From positions 5,394,001 to 5,458,000 of the forward strand of contig NZ_CP061725.1 of NCBI RefSeq assembly GCF_014764405.1: 64,000 bases of DNA, written 5' to 3'. Of the stretch, positions 18,139 to 31,559 are shown in pieces. The notes under the pieces are model-generated. The model was not told where the DNA came from. It searched no databases and worked only from the letters and a program-made list of their open reading frames with translations. This stretch comes from Micromonospora craniellae (GTDB taxonomy: Bacteria; Actinomycetota; Actinomycetes; Mycobacteriales; Micromonosporaceae). The position numbers and the translations under genes were made by a program. Each line of letters begins with the position of its first letter. Position 1 is the stretch's first letter.

Positions 18139-18855
18139 CTAGATCCATTCCGGTGGGCGGGGCAGGTCACCGTCGGGGGTGACGGTCAGGGCGGTGCCGG
18201 TGCTGCGGCCGGTCAGCCAGGCGGCGAGTTCCGCGGCCGGACCGGTGACGACGGGCGCCCCCGCGCGCTCGCCCACCACCAGTTCGTGGCCGGCGCCGTC
18301 GAAGCGCAGCACCACCGGCGGCGCGTCGTCGCGGCCGGCGAACCCGGTGGACACCTCGTGCAGCAGCCGGTGGCCGAAGGTCGGCGACCAGTCCGCCGGC
18401 CGGTACCCGGCGGCCAGGTCGACGTGGTGGACCTCCAGCTCCCGGAGCCGTCCCCAGACCAGTAGGGCGGCCGGCCAGGGGCCTCGCCGGGTCTCGACGG
18501 TGGCCGCCCAGGCCGGCACCGGCATCGCCGCGACCGCCTCGGCGAACCGGTCCGCGCTGCGGCGCAGGTCGTCCAGGTGTTCCTCGGGCGGTCGGGACGC
18601 GCCTGCCTCGATGTCGGCGTCGCGTGCCTGCGCGCTGGTGTACTGCGGGATCGGCTCGCCGGTGCGTGCCGAGGTGAGCAGGTTGGCGAATCCGTCGGCG
18701 TTGCGGCAGAGGTGGGCCAGGACGTGGCCGCGGGTCCAGCCGGGCAGCAGCGACGGTGCAGCCAGGTCGGCGGCGTCGAAACCGGCAGCCGTACGCAGCA
18801 GCCGGGCGGTGGCGTCGGTCACGTCACCGGTCAGCAAAAGGGGATCCGTCGTCAC
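18139..18855 (-). CDS. MDMPI/DinB-like maleylpyruvate isomerase family protein
   Basis: The 238-residue protein has the N-terminal MDMPI metal-binding four-helix bundle. It contains LLPGWTRGHVLAHLCRNADG (first His region) and RLRELEVHHVDLAAGY (ExxxHxxD motif). A C-terminal MDMPI_C domain with a buried beta layer follows (VLRFDGAGHELVVG, LAAWLTGRSTG). The family holds mycothiol-dependent maleylpyruvate isomerase and many actinobacterial proteins without a known substrate. The GTG at 18855 follows TAGGGT by 6 nt, so the transcript is probably leaderless. It heads a two-gene unit with the MBL hydrolase and is divergent from rsgA. Confidence 0.85.
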   Translation of the reverse strand: MTTDPLLLTGDVTDATARLLRTAAGFDAADLAAPSLLPGWTRGHVLAHLCRNADGFANLLTSARTGEPIPQYTSAQARDADIEAGASRPPEEHLDDLRRSADRFAEAVAAMPVPAWAATVETRRGPWPAALLVWGRLRELEVHHVDLAAGYRPADWSPTFGHRLLHEVSTGFAGRDDAPPVVLRFDGAGHELVVGERAGAPVVTGPAAELAAWLTGRSTGTALTVTPDGDLPRPPEWI

Positions 18856-18861
18856 GTTCCG

Positions 18862-18867
18862 ACCCTA
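18862..18867 (-). promoter_or_regulatory. -10 element of the leaderless MDMPI-MBL promoter
   Basis: On the minus strand TAGGGT is followed by 6 nt and then the GTG start of the MDMPI gene. No ribosome binding site is present, so initiation at the first base of the start codon is likely. Confidence 0.45.
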
Positions 18868-18976
18868 GCCGTCCGGGCGTGCCGCGTCGCCGGGGAATTC
18901 ACTTCCGGCGCGGCGTCGCCGGGCCTACCGTCTGCGGTGACTGACGACGCCGGTGTGGAAGAGGTGGCGGTCGAGC

Positions 18977-20002
18977 ATGAGCATCACGTTGACCGCCCTG
19001 GGCTGGGATGCCGAACGGGCGGCACACCTTCGACGGATCCGTACCGATCATCGTCTGGGCCGGGTGGCCCGGGTCGACCGTGGGGTCTGCACCGTCCTGA
19101 CCGAGGCGGGGCCGGTGCGTGCCACCTCGGGTGGGGCGGTGCTGGTCGCCGCCGCCGGTGATCCCACCCGGCTGCCCGCTGTGGGTGACTGGGTGCTGCT
19201 CGGGCGCTGGCCCGACGCCCGGGTCACCGTGGAGGCGGTGCTGCCCCGGCGGACCGCGTTGGTCCGGCGGACCGCCGGCAAGGACGCCGGTGATCATCTG
19301 CTGGCCGCCAACCTGGACGTGGCCGCCGTGGTCGAGGCGGTGCACCCGGCACCCGACGCCGCCCGCGTCGAGCGGCTGCTGGCACTGGCCCACGAGTCGG
19401 GCGCCCGTCCCCTGGTGGTGCTGACCAAGACCGACCTGGCGGCCGACCCGGTCGCGGTGGCGCGGCAGCTCGCGACTCTCGCCCCCGGGGTGCCGGTGCT
19501 GCCGGTCAGCGCCGAGCGCGGGACCGGGCTGGAGCCGTTGCGCGCCGAGGTCGGCCCGGGTCGCACCCTCGGCCTGCTGGGGCCTTCCGGTGCGGGCAAG
19601 TCGAGCCTGGTCAACGCGCTGGCCGGGGCGACGGTGATGCCCACCCAGGCGATCCGGCGGGTGGACGGCAAGGGCCGGCACACCACCACCTGGCGGGCGT
19701 TGGTGCCGCTGCCCGGCGGCGGGGCGGTGGTGGACACCCCCGGGGTTCGGGCGGTCGGCCTGCTGGACGGCGCGGCCGGGCTCGACCGGGCCTTCGGCGA
19801 CATCGCCGCCCTGGCCGGCGAGTGCCGGTACGGCGACTGCGGGCACGAGGCCGAGCCGGGCTGTGCGGTCCAGGCGGCGCTGCGGGACGGTGAGCTGACC
19901 GCCCGGCGCTGGGAGAGCTGGCGGCGGTTGCACCGCGAGATCGCGCACGAGACCCGTCGCCGCGCTGCCCGCCGGAGCCGCCGCCGGGGCAGATTGTCGT
20001 AG
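18977..20002 (+). CDS. rsgA: Ribosome small-subunit biogenesis GTPase RsgA
   Basis: RsgA is a circularly permuted GTPase that proofreads late 30S assembly. The 341-residue protein has an N-terminal OB-fold, then the G motifs in permuted order: TKTD (G4, about residue 150), GPSGAGKSS (G1, 202-210) and DTPG (G3). A C-terminal zinc finger follows, with ligands in CRYGDCGHEAEPGC. The ATG at 18977 is preceded by GAGGTGG at 9 nt and fits the conserved start. The GTG at 18953 is less likely. TACCGT at 18926-18931 is a plausible -10. It lies 130 bp before uvrA on the same strand. The C-terminus ends in an Arg-rich tail. Confidence 0.92.
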   Translation: MSITLTALGWDAERAAHLRRIRTDHRLGRVARVDRGVCTVLTEAGPVRATSGGAVLVAAAGDPTRLPAVGDWVLLGRWPDARVTVEAVLPRRTALVRRTAGKDAGDHLLAANLDVAAVVEAVHPAPDAARVERLLALAHESGARPLVVLTKTDLAADPVAVARQLATLAPGVPVLPVSAERGTGLEPLRAEVGPGRTLGLLGPSGAGKSSLVNALAGATVMPTQAIRRVDGKGRHTTTWRALVPLPGGGAVVDTPGVRAVGLLDGAAGLDRAFGDIAALAGECRYGDCGHEAEPGCAVQAALRDGELTARRWESWRRLHREIAHETRRRAARRSRRRGRLS

Positions 20003-20132
20003 GGCAGGTCTACAGTTGCCGGGGCGCTTTCTCCGCGCCGGCACAACCGCTGGGGCCACCTCCCAAAACGTGGGGTTCGCTCCGAAAGCGGACAGATCTT
20101 CCTTCGACATTCTCACCGGGAGTACACGGACC

Positions 20133-23084
<2,952 letters not shown>

Positions 23085-23090
23085 TCCGCA

Positions 23091-23121
23091 GCCCGGCCGT
23101 CGCCCGTGACGGCGGCCGGGC
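23091..23121 (+). terminator. Stem-loop after uvrA
   Basis: GCCCGGCC-GTC (23091-23101) pairs with GACGGCGGCCGGGC (23108-23121) with a 3-nt bulge, 6 bp after the uvrA stop. It probably terminates uvrA. Confidence 0.45.
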
Positions 23122-23240
23122 GTACCCGTTGGGATGTGCCCGAGCGGCCGATCGGGTGAACCACCGGGCAGAGTGGTGCGTGTCGTGAGACGTGACCACG
23201 GATCATGCACGGTGGTAGCCGAACAGAGAAGCGAGGCGGC

Positions 23241-23572
23241 ATGAGTGACGATCAGGTGCTGGCCGGCCCGGACGCGCGTACCCGACGGAGCCTGCTGACC
23301 GGCGTGGGCGCGGTCGGTGCGGCGGTGGTGCGGTCTTCGCCGCGCAGGGCGTGGTGATCACCCAGCCCAGTGCCGGCGAGTTCAAGGGGTTCGACCCGAT
23401 CTGCACGCACCAGGGCTGCCCGGTGTCGAACGTCGACGGCGGGACGATCAACTGCACCTGCCACGGCAGCAAGTTCTCCATCGAGGACGGCTCGGTCAAG
23501 GCCGGCCCGGCGACCACCGGCCTGCCGCCCAAGGAGGTCAAGGTCGACGGGGACCAGATCTCGCTGGCCTGA
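23241..23572 (+). pseudogene. Rieske [2Fe-2S] protein gene with internal deletion and frameshift
   Basis: Two parts of a secreted Rieske protein are in different frames. From the ATG at 23241 (GAGGCGG just upstream) the sequence reads MSDDQVLAGPDARTRRSLL then TGVGAVGAA, a twin-arginine signal. It then runs out of frame to a stop near 23349. From about 23324 another frame reads GGAVFAAQGVVITQPSAGEF and continues through both Rieske cluster motifs, CTHQGCPV and CTCHGSKF, to a TGA at 23570-23572. The lipobox and Ser/Thr/Pro linker normally between these parts, roughly 35-40 residues, are missing. The junction sits at two copies of GGTGCGG (23316-23322 and 23327-23333), as expected for slipped deletion. 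The iron-sulfur domain itself is intact. Confidence 0.75.
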
Positions 23573-23587
23573 CCGGGGCTCGCGGAC

Positions 23588-23627
23588 ACGGGCGCGGCCG
23601 GGGCGATCTCGCCCCGGCCGCGCCCGT
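23588..23627. terminator. Strong bidirectional stem-loop terminator
   Basis: Perfect 19-base arms, ACGGGCGCGGCCGGGGCGA at 23588-23606 and its complement at 23609-23627, lie between the Rieske remnant and the convergent acylase gene, 16 bp from the first stop and 6 bp from the second. Confidence 0.7.
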
Positions 23628-23632
23628 CTGCG

Positions 23633-26600
23633 TCACTGCGCGTACGCGGACAGCTCCCACAGTGAGAAGCCGTACGTGGTGGCCCGGGTCAGCCCGTACA
23701 CCCGCACGTAGCGGGCCTGTTGCGGGGCGAACGTGAGCACGTCGGCGCCGCCGTCGCCGGCCGTGGTCGACCAGACCGTACGCCAGGTGCCGCCGTCGTT
23801 GGAGACCTCGATCCGGTACGACCGGGCGTACGCGGACTCCCAGGCCAGGACCACCCGGCCGACCTGCCGCACCGAGCCCAGGTCCACCCGCAGCCACTGG
23901 TTGTCCGACCAGGAGCTGGCCCAGCGGGTGTTCAGGTCACCGTCGACGGCGCGGCCGGCGCCGTTGCCGAGCTGGCTGCTGGAGGCGGTCACCGGACGCC
24001 CGGTGGCCAGGTTGGTCACCGCGTCGCCGCGCCGGGCCGGGAACGACATCACCTGCTGGTAGGTGGGGCGGTTCTGCCAGGCGATGGTGGCGTGTCTGAT
24101 TCCGCCCAGCGGGGACTGGACGATCGCGTCCGCGCACCACTGGTCCCCGGCGGCGCAGGTGGCGTCGCCCGGGTAGGTCTGGGCGGCGGGGGTCGTCGAC
24201 GCGGTCCGGAGCGTGTCCAGCAGCACCTGACGGCACGCGCCCAGGTTGCCGGCGCCGCAGAAGGTCCGCCCGGGGCCACCGGCGACCGGATCACCCAGCA
24301 CCGCCCGCAGGTCCTTGTCGACGTAGCCCCACCAGCCGTACTGGAACGCCGAGCCCTTGTGGGTCTGCGCGCTGTTCGCCGAGGACGGCAGGTTCGACAC
24401 GTCGCCCTGCTGCAGGCCGGACGGGGACTCGTTGACCTGCATCGTGTTGATCAGGGACTGGTACAGGTCCGTGCCGAGCTGGTCGCGGAACATGCCCCGC
24501 ACCAGCAGCGGCCACCAGGCGTCGAAGGTGCGGATCGCCTCGGCGTGCTGGTACGCCTTGGAGCCCTTGGCGGTCTCCACCCGCAGCGCACCCGCCTGCC
24601 GCCAGGCCTTCAGTCGGTTGATCTCGGTGGTCAGGGCGCTGTCGGTGACCGGTTGGCTCTCCAACACCCGGATCAGCTCGCCGAGCACCTCGGCGCCGCG
24701 CAGGTCGGTCAGCCCGGCCCGCTGCACCAGCTCGGTCAGCGAGGCCCGGTCGAACTTGCGGCCCGCCGAGATGGCCGCCTTCATCGGCTTGTCCAGCAGG
24801 TCACCCCGGTGTACGGCGCCGAAGCTGAAGTTGCCGTCGGCGGCGCCGAAGTCCTTGGCCTGCTTGTTGTTCCAGCTGATGTAGTAGTCCTGGTTGATCG
24901 ACTGCGGGTGCGCCGAGCGCGGCGCGTACCGGGCGGTGCCGGTCGTCGGGTCGAAGTCCTGCCACTCGTAGGCGCGTTCGGCCTTCATCGGCAGGTTCGG
25001 GTTGGTGCCGGCGGCCCGCACCGGGTTGAGCCCGGAGTTGAAATACCCCGACTGGGTGGAGTTCACATAGAACCAGTTGAAGGCGAACTCGACGTGGTGC
25101 GCGGAGGTGAGGAACGCCTCGGCGGAACCCATCTGGGTCGGGTCGTTGAACATCTGGAAGCCGATGGCCGAGTCGGCCTCGCGCCCGTAGGTGGACCGCA
25201 GTTGGGTGAAGGCGTGCGGCACCCCGCCCACCGTCCCGCGCCAACCCACCAGGCCCAGCTTGGTGCGCCAGGCGACCAGCTTGTACGACCCGGCCGCGGT
25301 GCCGTCGGCGACGGTCGGGGTCCACCGGTTGACCCGGGACAGTTCCTCCATCGCCAGGCACTGACCCCGGAACAGGTAGTGGTTGCTGGCCAGCGTCGGC
25401 GTACCGCCGCCGGGGACGCAGAGCGGCACCGCGTAGGTGTCGGTGATGTCGTGGACGGAGGAGGTGGCGCTCCACGCGTAGTCCTGGCCCCGGCCGAGCA
25501 GGACATAGAGGTTGAGCCCGGCGAAGGCGGCCCCCCGGGCGCTGATGCCCGGTCCCTGCAACTCCTGCACCATCAGCAGTTGCGGGGAGAAGTAGCCGGT
25601 CTGCGGCCCGAAGACGGCGATCGGGTGGCCGGTGGCGGAGTGGGCGGCGGAGACCACGGCCGCGTTGGACATTCCCCGGTGCGCCGGGTCGATGGTCAAC
25701 CCGGAGAGCGCGGCGGCCAACTGGGAGCTGCGGTTGGAGGTCGTGGTGGCGGCGGCGGAACCGGTCGGGTCGGTGAAGATCGGCTCGACCCGGGCCGACC
25801 CGGCGTCCGGCAGCGCGACGCTGGGCGCGTTCGGCGAGGCGTCACCGTACGGGAAGCTCTGCCCGTCGTGCAGGGTCAGCACGGTCTCCGGGTCGTTCTG
25901 TCCCCGGAAGCCGTTCCACACCCGGTCGCCCTCGGTCGCGCCGAACTTGGCCCGCGCGGCGATGCGGACCAGCGCGGACTGCATCTCGGTGCCGCCACCA
26001 CCGCCGAACAGACCGCCGACCACGCCGGCGATGGCGATCAGGTCGGTCATCACGAACGGCTTCGGGCCACCGGCGTTGGTGATCGCGTCGAGGTGACCGG
26101 TCAGCACGTACTCGCCGGGACAGTTGCGGTTGGCCATGCAGGTCTGGATGTAGGCGTTGACCCCGGCGACGTACTCCTGCACGTCGGCGTAGAGCTGCTC
26201 GCCGCGGGCCCCGCCCTTGCTGCGCAGCGCGTTCACCTGGGCCTGGAGATCTGCTTCCGTGTACGGGGAGGTGCGCCACACGCTCTGCTCCAGCGCCCGG
26301 TTGCCCGGTGCGCCCCCGGCGAACGGGGTCAGCGTGCCCCGGCCGACGTGCCGCAGCAGGTCCATCGTGAAGAGTCGGTCCTCGGCGCCGGCGTAGCCGG
26401 CGCCGTACATGGTGCCGCCCCGGGTGGTGCCGGTGATGTGCGGGACACCGTTGGTCCTGTCGCGCACGATCCGCACGTCGGAGCGCGGGGAGTAGTCGCG
26501 TTCGACCTGGCTGGGGGCGACGCCGAAGGAGGCGTCCCGGAAGAACGTGCTGACCTGGTCCTCGCGCAGCCCGGCGTAGCCGTAGACCAGGTTGGCGTAC

Positions 26601-26896
26601 GTGTCGAGCTGGTCGGCGGAGTGCCGGGGCAGGGTGCCGAACGCCTGGTTGCCCAGGACTTCGACCAGGGTGGCGTTGCCGTTCTGACCGGGCGGCAGGA
26701 TCTCCGAGCACTCGCCGAGGCAGTAGTCGTTGCCGGCGAAGGCGCTGGCGACGTTCGCCGCGAGAGTGCCGGCGTCGAGGGCGTCGGGGGTGGCGATGGC
26801 GGGGGCGGGGGACGAGACGCCGACGAGTGCGGTGGCGACCGCGACGGCGGCGGTCGCACCGGCGAGCAGCCGGCGGGTGGCGGTGTGACCAGGCAT
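23633..26896 (-). CDS. Secreted penicillin acylase family Ntn-hydrolase with F5/8 type C domain
   Basis: The 1087-residue exported protein has a signal peptide (TATRRLLAGATAAVAVATAL, residues about 5-35). The penicillin acylase fold follows: an A-chain region about 130-390 (DVRIVRDRTNGVPHITG, YGAGYAGAEDRLFTMDLLR) and the autoproteolytic nucleophile Ser410 in AHRGMSNAAVVSA. The B chain runs to about residue 940. A discoidin/F5-8 type C domain (about 955-1087) has ASSSQLGNGAGRAVDGDLNT and the closing RYVRVYGLTRATTYGFSLWE. Relatives deacylate beta-lactams, acyl-homoserine lactones or lipopeptides. The added C-terminal domain suggests binding to sugar or the cell surface. ATG 26896 has AGAGGA 6 nt upstream. 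The residue before Ser is Met rather than the usual Gly. Confidence 0.87.
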   Translation of the reverse strand: MPGHTATRRLLAGATAAVAVATALVGVSSPAPAIATPDALDAGTLAANVASAFAGNDYCLGECSEILPPGQNGNATLVEVLGNQAFGTLPRHSADQLDTYANLVYGYAGLREDQVSTFFRDASFGVAPSQVERDYSPRSDVRIVRDRTNGVPHITGTTRGGTMYGAGYAGAEDRLFTMDLLRHVGRGTLTPFAGGAPGNRALEQSVWRTSPYTEADLQAQVNALRSKGGARGEQLYADVQEYVAGVNAYIQTCMANRNCPGEYVLTGHLDAITNAGGPKPFVMTDLIAIAGVVGGLFGGGGGTEMQSALVRIAARAKFGATEGDRVWNGFRGQNDPETVLTLHDGQSFPYGDASPNAPSVALPDAGSARVEPIFTDPTGSAAATTTSNRSSQLAAALSGLTIDPAHRGMSNAAVVSAAHSATGHPIAVFGPQTGYFSPQLLMVQELQGPGISARGAAFAGLNLYVLLGRGQDYAWSATSSVHDITDTYAVPLCVPGGGTPTLASNHYLFRGQCLAMEELSRVNRWTPTVADGTAAGSYKLVAWRTKLGLVGWRGTVGGVPHAFTQLRSTYGREADSAIGFQMFNDPTQMGSAEAFLTSAHHVEFAFNWFYVNSTQSGYFNSGLNPVRAAGTNPNLPMKAERAYEWQDFDPTTGTARYAPRSAHPQSINQDYYISWNNKQAKDFGAADGNFSFGAVHRGDLLDKPMKAAISAGRKFDRASLTELVQRAGLTDLRGAEVLGELIRVLESQPVTDSALTTEINRLKAWRQAGALRVETAKGSKAYQHAEAIRTFDAWWPLLVRGMFRDQLGTDLYQSLINTMQVNESPSGLQQGDVSNLPSSANSAQTHKGSAFQYGWWGYVDKDLRAVLGDPVAGGPGRTFCGAGNLGACRQVLLDTLRTASTTPAAQTYPGDATCAAGDQWCADAIVQSPLGGIRHATIAWQNRPTYQQVMSFPARRGDAVTNLATGRPVTASSSQLGNGAGRAVDGDLNTRWASSWSDNQWLRVDLGSVRQVGRVVLAWESAYARSYRIEVSNDGGTWRTVWSTTAGDGGADVLTFAPQQARYVRVYGLTRATTYGFSLWELSAYAQ

Positions 26897-27079
26897 GGCG
26901 ATCCTCTGTGGACGGGGGACCATCGGACAGGATCATTACATGAAGAACATTCGGTTACTGGATGGTAGGCGGCGGCACCCGAGATTGGAAGGCATCAATC
27001 ACGACTTCCCGGTACGCCGGCCCCACCCGATCGGGGAAAGGGTCAAGTGGGGATGATCAGGGTTGTCGGAGGTGGCGAC

Positions 27080-27085
27080 TAGTCT
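27080..27085 (+). promoter_or_regulatory. -10 element of a probable leaderless uvrC promoter
   Basis: TAGTCT ends 6 nt before the uvrC GTG. TTGTCG at 27063-27068 is too close to serve as its -35. The spacing to the GTG fits initiation at the start codon. Confidence 0.4.
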
Positions 27086-27091
27086 CGGAGC

Positions 27092-29038
27092 GTGGCTGAT
27101 CCGTCGACCTACCGTCCCGCGCCGGGCACCATCCCCGAGGCGCCGGGGGTCTACCGCTTCTACGACGGCACCGGCCGGGTGATCTACGTCGGCAAGGCGC
27201 GGAACCTGCGCAGTCGGCTCAACTCCTACTTCGGTGACCTCTGGGGCCTGCACCAGCGCACCCAGCAGATGGTCACCACCGCCGAGTCGGTCGACTGGGT
27301 CACCGTCGGCACCGAGGTCGAGGCGCTCCAGCTCGAATACCTCTGGATCAAGCAGTACGACCCGAGGTTCAACGTCCGCTACCGCGACGACAAGTCGTAC
27401 CCGTACCTGGCGGTCACCCTCGACGAGGAGTACCCCCGGTTGCAGGTGATGCGGGGAACCAAGCGCAAGGGGGTGCGCTACTTCGGGCCGTACTCGCACG
27501 CCTGGGCGATCCGCGAGACGCTCGACCTGCTGCTGCGGGTCTTCCCGGCGCGGACCTGCTCCGCCGGGGTGTTCAAGCGGGCCGGTCAGGTGGGTCGTCC
27601 GTGCCTGCTCGGTTATATCGGCAAGTGCTCGGCGCCCTGCGTCGGCAGCGTCACCGCCGAGCGGCACCGCGAGATCGTCGACGACTTCTGCGACTTCATG
27701 GCCGGACGCACCGACACCATGGTGCGCAAGCTGGAACGCGAGATGGCCGAGGCCAGCGAGGCGCTGGAGTTCGAGCGGGCGGCCCGGCTGCGCGACGACG
27801 TCGCCGCGTTGCGTCGGGCGATGGAGAAGCAGACCGTGGTGCTCGGCGACGGCACCGACGCCGACGTGGTCGCGTTCGCCGACGACCCGCTGGAAGCCGC
27901 GGTGCAGGTCTTCCACGTACGCGGCGGTCGGGTACGCGGCCAGCGCGGCTGGGTGGTGGAGAAGACCGAGGAGCTCACCACCGGCGACCTGGTGCACCAC
28001 TTCTGCACCCAGGTCTACGGCGGCGAACAGGGCGAGACCGACGTCCCGCGCGAGCTGCTGGTGCCGGAGTTGCCCGCCGACGCCGAGGCCCTCGCCGACT
28101 GGCTCTCGAACCACCGGGGCGGCCGGGTGACCCTGCGGGTGCCGCAGCGCGGCGACAAGCGCACCCTGATGGAGACCGTCGAGCGCAACGCGAAGGACGC
28201 GTTGGCCCGACACAAGCTCAAGCGGGCCGGCGACCTGACCACCCGGGGCAAGGCGCTCGACGAGATCAGTGACGCGCTCGGCATGCGGACCGCGCCGTTG
28301 CGCATCGAGTGCTACGACATCTCGCAGATCCAGGGCACCGACGTGGTCGCCAGCATGGTCGTCTTCGAGGACGGCCTGCCCCGCAAGAGCGAGTACCGCC
28401 GGTTCATCATCCGGGGCGCCACCGACGACCTCTCCGCGATGTCCGAGGTGCTGCGCCGCCGCTTCGCCCGCTACCTCGACTCCCGCGCCGAGACCGGCGA
28501 GGCGGGCGTGGAGTCCGCCGGTGACGAGCCGGAGGTGGGTGTGTTGGTCGACCCCACCACCGGGCGGCCCCGGAAGTTCGCGTATCCGCCGCAACTGGTG
28601 GTGGTCGACGGCGGCGCACCGCAGGTGGCCGCCGCCGCCCAGGCCCTGGTCGAGCTGGGTGTCGACGACGTGGCGCTGTGCGGTCTGGCGAAGCGGCTGG
28701 AGGAGGTCTGGCTGCCCGACGACGACTTCCCGGTCATCCTCCCGCGCACCTCGGAGGGGCTCTACCTGCTCCAACGGGTACGCGACGAGGCGCACCGCTT
28801 CGCCATCGGCTTCCACCGGCAGCGCCGGTCGAAGCGGATGACCACCTCCGCGCTGGACAGCGTCCCCGGCCTCGGCGAGGTACGCCGCAAGGCGCTGCTG
28901 CGCCACTTCGGCTCCCTCAAGCGCCTCTCGGCCGCCACTGTGGACGAGATCACCGAGGTCCCCGGCGTCGGCCGCCGCACCGCCGAGGCGATCCTCACCG
29001 CGCTCGGCGGGGGCACGTCGCCCACTGCCGCCGACTGA
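27092..29038 (+). CDS. uvrC: Excinuclease ABC subunit C
   Basis: UvrC makes both incisions of nucleotide excision repair. The 648-residue protein has the GIY-YIG 3'-nuclease domain (about 18-95: GVYRFYDGTGRVIYVGKARN). A Cys-rich patch follows (CSAGVF...CLLGYIGKCSAPCVG), then a UVR motif (about 200-235) that pairs with UvrB. The RNase H-like 5'-nuclease domain has the conserved ECYDISQIQGTD and VVDGGAPQV. The C-terminal tandem HhH motifs are VPGLGEVRRKALLRHFGS and VPGVGRRTAEAIL. The start is a GTG with a TAGTCT box 6 nt upstream and no good ribosome site. It stands apart from rapZ-yvcK-whiA, which often follow uvrC directly; here 5.5 kb of other genes intervene. Confidence 0.97.
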   Translation: MADPSTYRPAPGTIPEAPGVYRFYDGTGRVIYVGKARNLRSRLNSYFGDLWGLHQRTQQMVTTAESVDWVTVGTEVEALQLEYLWIKQYDPRFNVRYRDDKSYPYLAVTLDEEYPRLQVMRGTKRKGVRYFGPYSHAWAIRETLDLLLRVFPARTCSAGVFKRAGQVGRPCLLGYIGKCSAPCVGSVTAERHREIVDDFCDFMAGRTDTMVRKLEREMAEASEALEFERAARLRDDVAALRRAMEKQTVVLGDGTDADVVAFADDPLEAAVQVFHVRGGRVRGQRGWVVEKTEELTTGDLVHHFCTQVYGGEQGETDVPRELLVPELPADAEALADWLSNHRGGRVTLRVPQRGDKRTLMETVERNAKDALARHKLKRAGDLTTRGKALDEISDALGMRTAPLRIECYDISQIQGTDVVASMVVFEDGLPRKSEYRRFIIRGATDDLSAMSEVLRRRFARYLDSRAETGEAGVESAGDEPEVGVLVDPTTGRPRKFAYPPQLVVVDGGAPQVAAAAQALVELGVDDVALCGLAKRLEEVWLPDDDFPVILPRTSEGLYLLQRVRDEAHRFAIGFHRQRRSKRMTTSALDSVPGLGEVRRKALLRHFGSLKRLSAATVDEITEVPGVGRRTAEAILTALGGGTSPTAAD

Positions 29039-29089
29039 GGCTCAGCCCACGTGGTCACCCCTCAGGGCGTCCATCGGCGACACGGGTTG

Positions 29090-29335
29090 ATGCGGTTGTC
29101 CGAATCCGGTGTGCTGGTGAGCCCACAGAACGACGACCCGCACACCCGCGACAAGAACATCGTCGTGAGCAGCGGCTGGGACGACAGTCCACAGCGTACG
29201 GTCAAGGACCTCTCCGCCGTGGTCACCGATGCTGACGGCGAGCCGGTCGCCTGGGAGTACACCGCGAAGTGCCGCTGGTACGAGACCCACGTCAGCCGGC
29301 GATCCGGGCAGGGCATGCACGGCTACGCCGGTCAG
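29090..29335 (+). pseudogene. Possible fragment of an unrecognised gene
   Basis: A plus-strand frame from an ATG at 29090 reads as plausible protein for about 80 residues, for example SPQNDDPHTRDKNIVVSSGW and DLSAVVTDADGEPVAWEYTA, then KCRWYETHVSRRSG. It then dissolves into an antisense reading of the neighbouring fragment. The composition (Asp, Val, Trp, Tyr, Thr) is unlike that of typical antisense frames here, which are Arg/Gly/Pro rich. No stop closes it at the homologous end and I cannot name the family. It is reported as a probable internal gene fragment. Confidence 0.35.
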
Positions 29336-29521
29336 GTCGTAGTCGTGGACGACGACGAGTTCCCCTGCGGCGGTGAGTTGTACGTCGAGTTCGCAGGCGG
29401 AGGCGGCGGCCTCGAAGGCGGCGAGCGAGTTGGCGGGGCGGTCGGTCGCCACCAGCCCGCGGTGTGCAATCGGGGTGTGCGCCAGCCAACTGGACCCGGA
29501 CGCCACCAGTTCCCTCCCCAA
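29333..29521 (-). pseudogene. Truncated glycerophosphodiester phosphodiesterase (N-terminal fragment)
   Basis: The first about 63 residues match the start of a GDPD barrel: LAHTPIAHRGLVATDRPANS, then the metal-binding ELDVQLTAAGELVVVHDYDL. The catalytic His of AHRG, the Glu/Asp of ELDVQ and the His of VHD are all present. The open frame then continues to 29042 with sequence that is not GDPD but antisense to another apparent gene fragment. About three quarters of the roughly 240-residue enzyme is absent. It is a remnant created by deletion or insertion at about 29332. Confidence 0.65.
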
Positions 29522-29548
29522 GTTGCCGTTGACGATAGGCCAGGAACG

Positions 29549-31435
<1,887 letters not shown>

Positions 31436-31559
31436 CCGAGGATTCTACGAGGCACACCGTTGGCTGTCGGGGCCGCCATTCCCGAATACGTCATCATCTC
31501 CCGCATCGGGTGTACGTCACCAGCGCCATACCGCACGTGGCATGACAGTGGTCCGGCGA

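Noticed and set aside
20003..20132. LexA/SOS box upstream of uvrA (and of uvrB and uvrC)
   Set aside because: No sequence close to the actinobacterial GAAC-N4-GTTC consensus was found in the three upstream regions.
23720..26968. Plus-strand open frame of over 1000 codons opposite the penicillin acylase gene
   Set aside because: Composition is Gly/Arg/Val repeats typical of antisense reading, while the minus strand encodes a clear signal peptide, Ntn-hydrolase and F5/8C domain.
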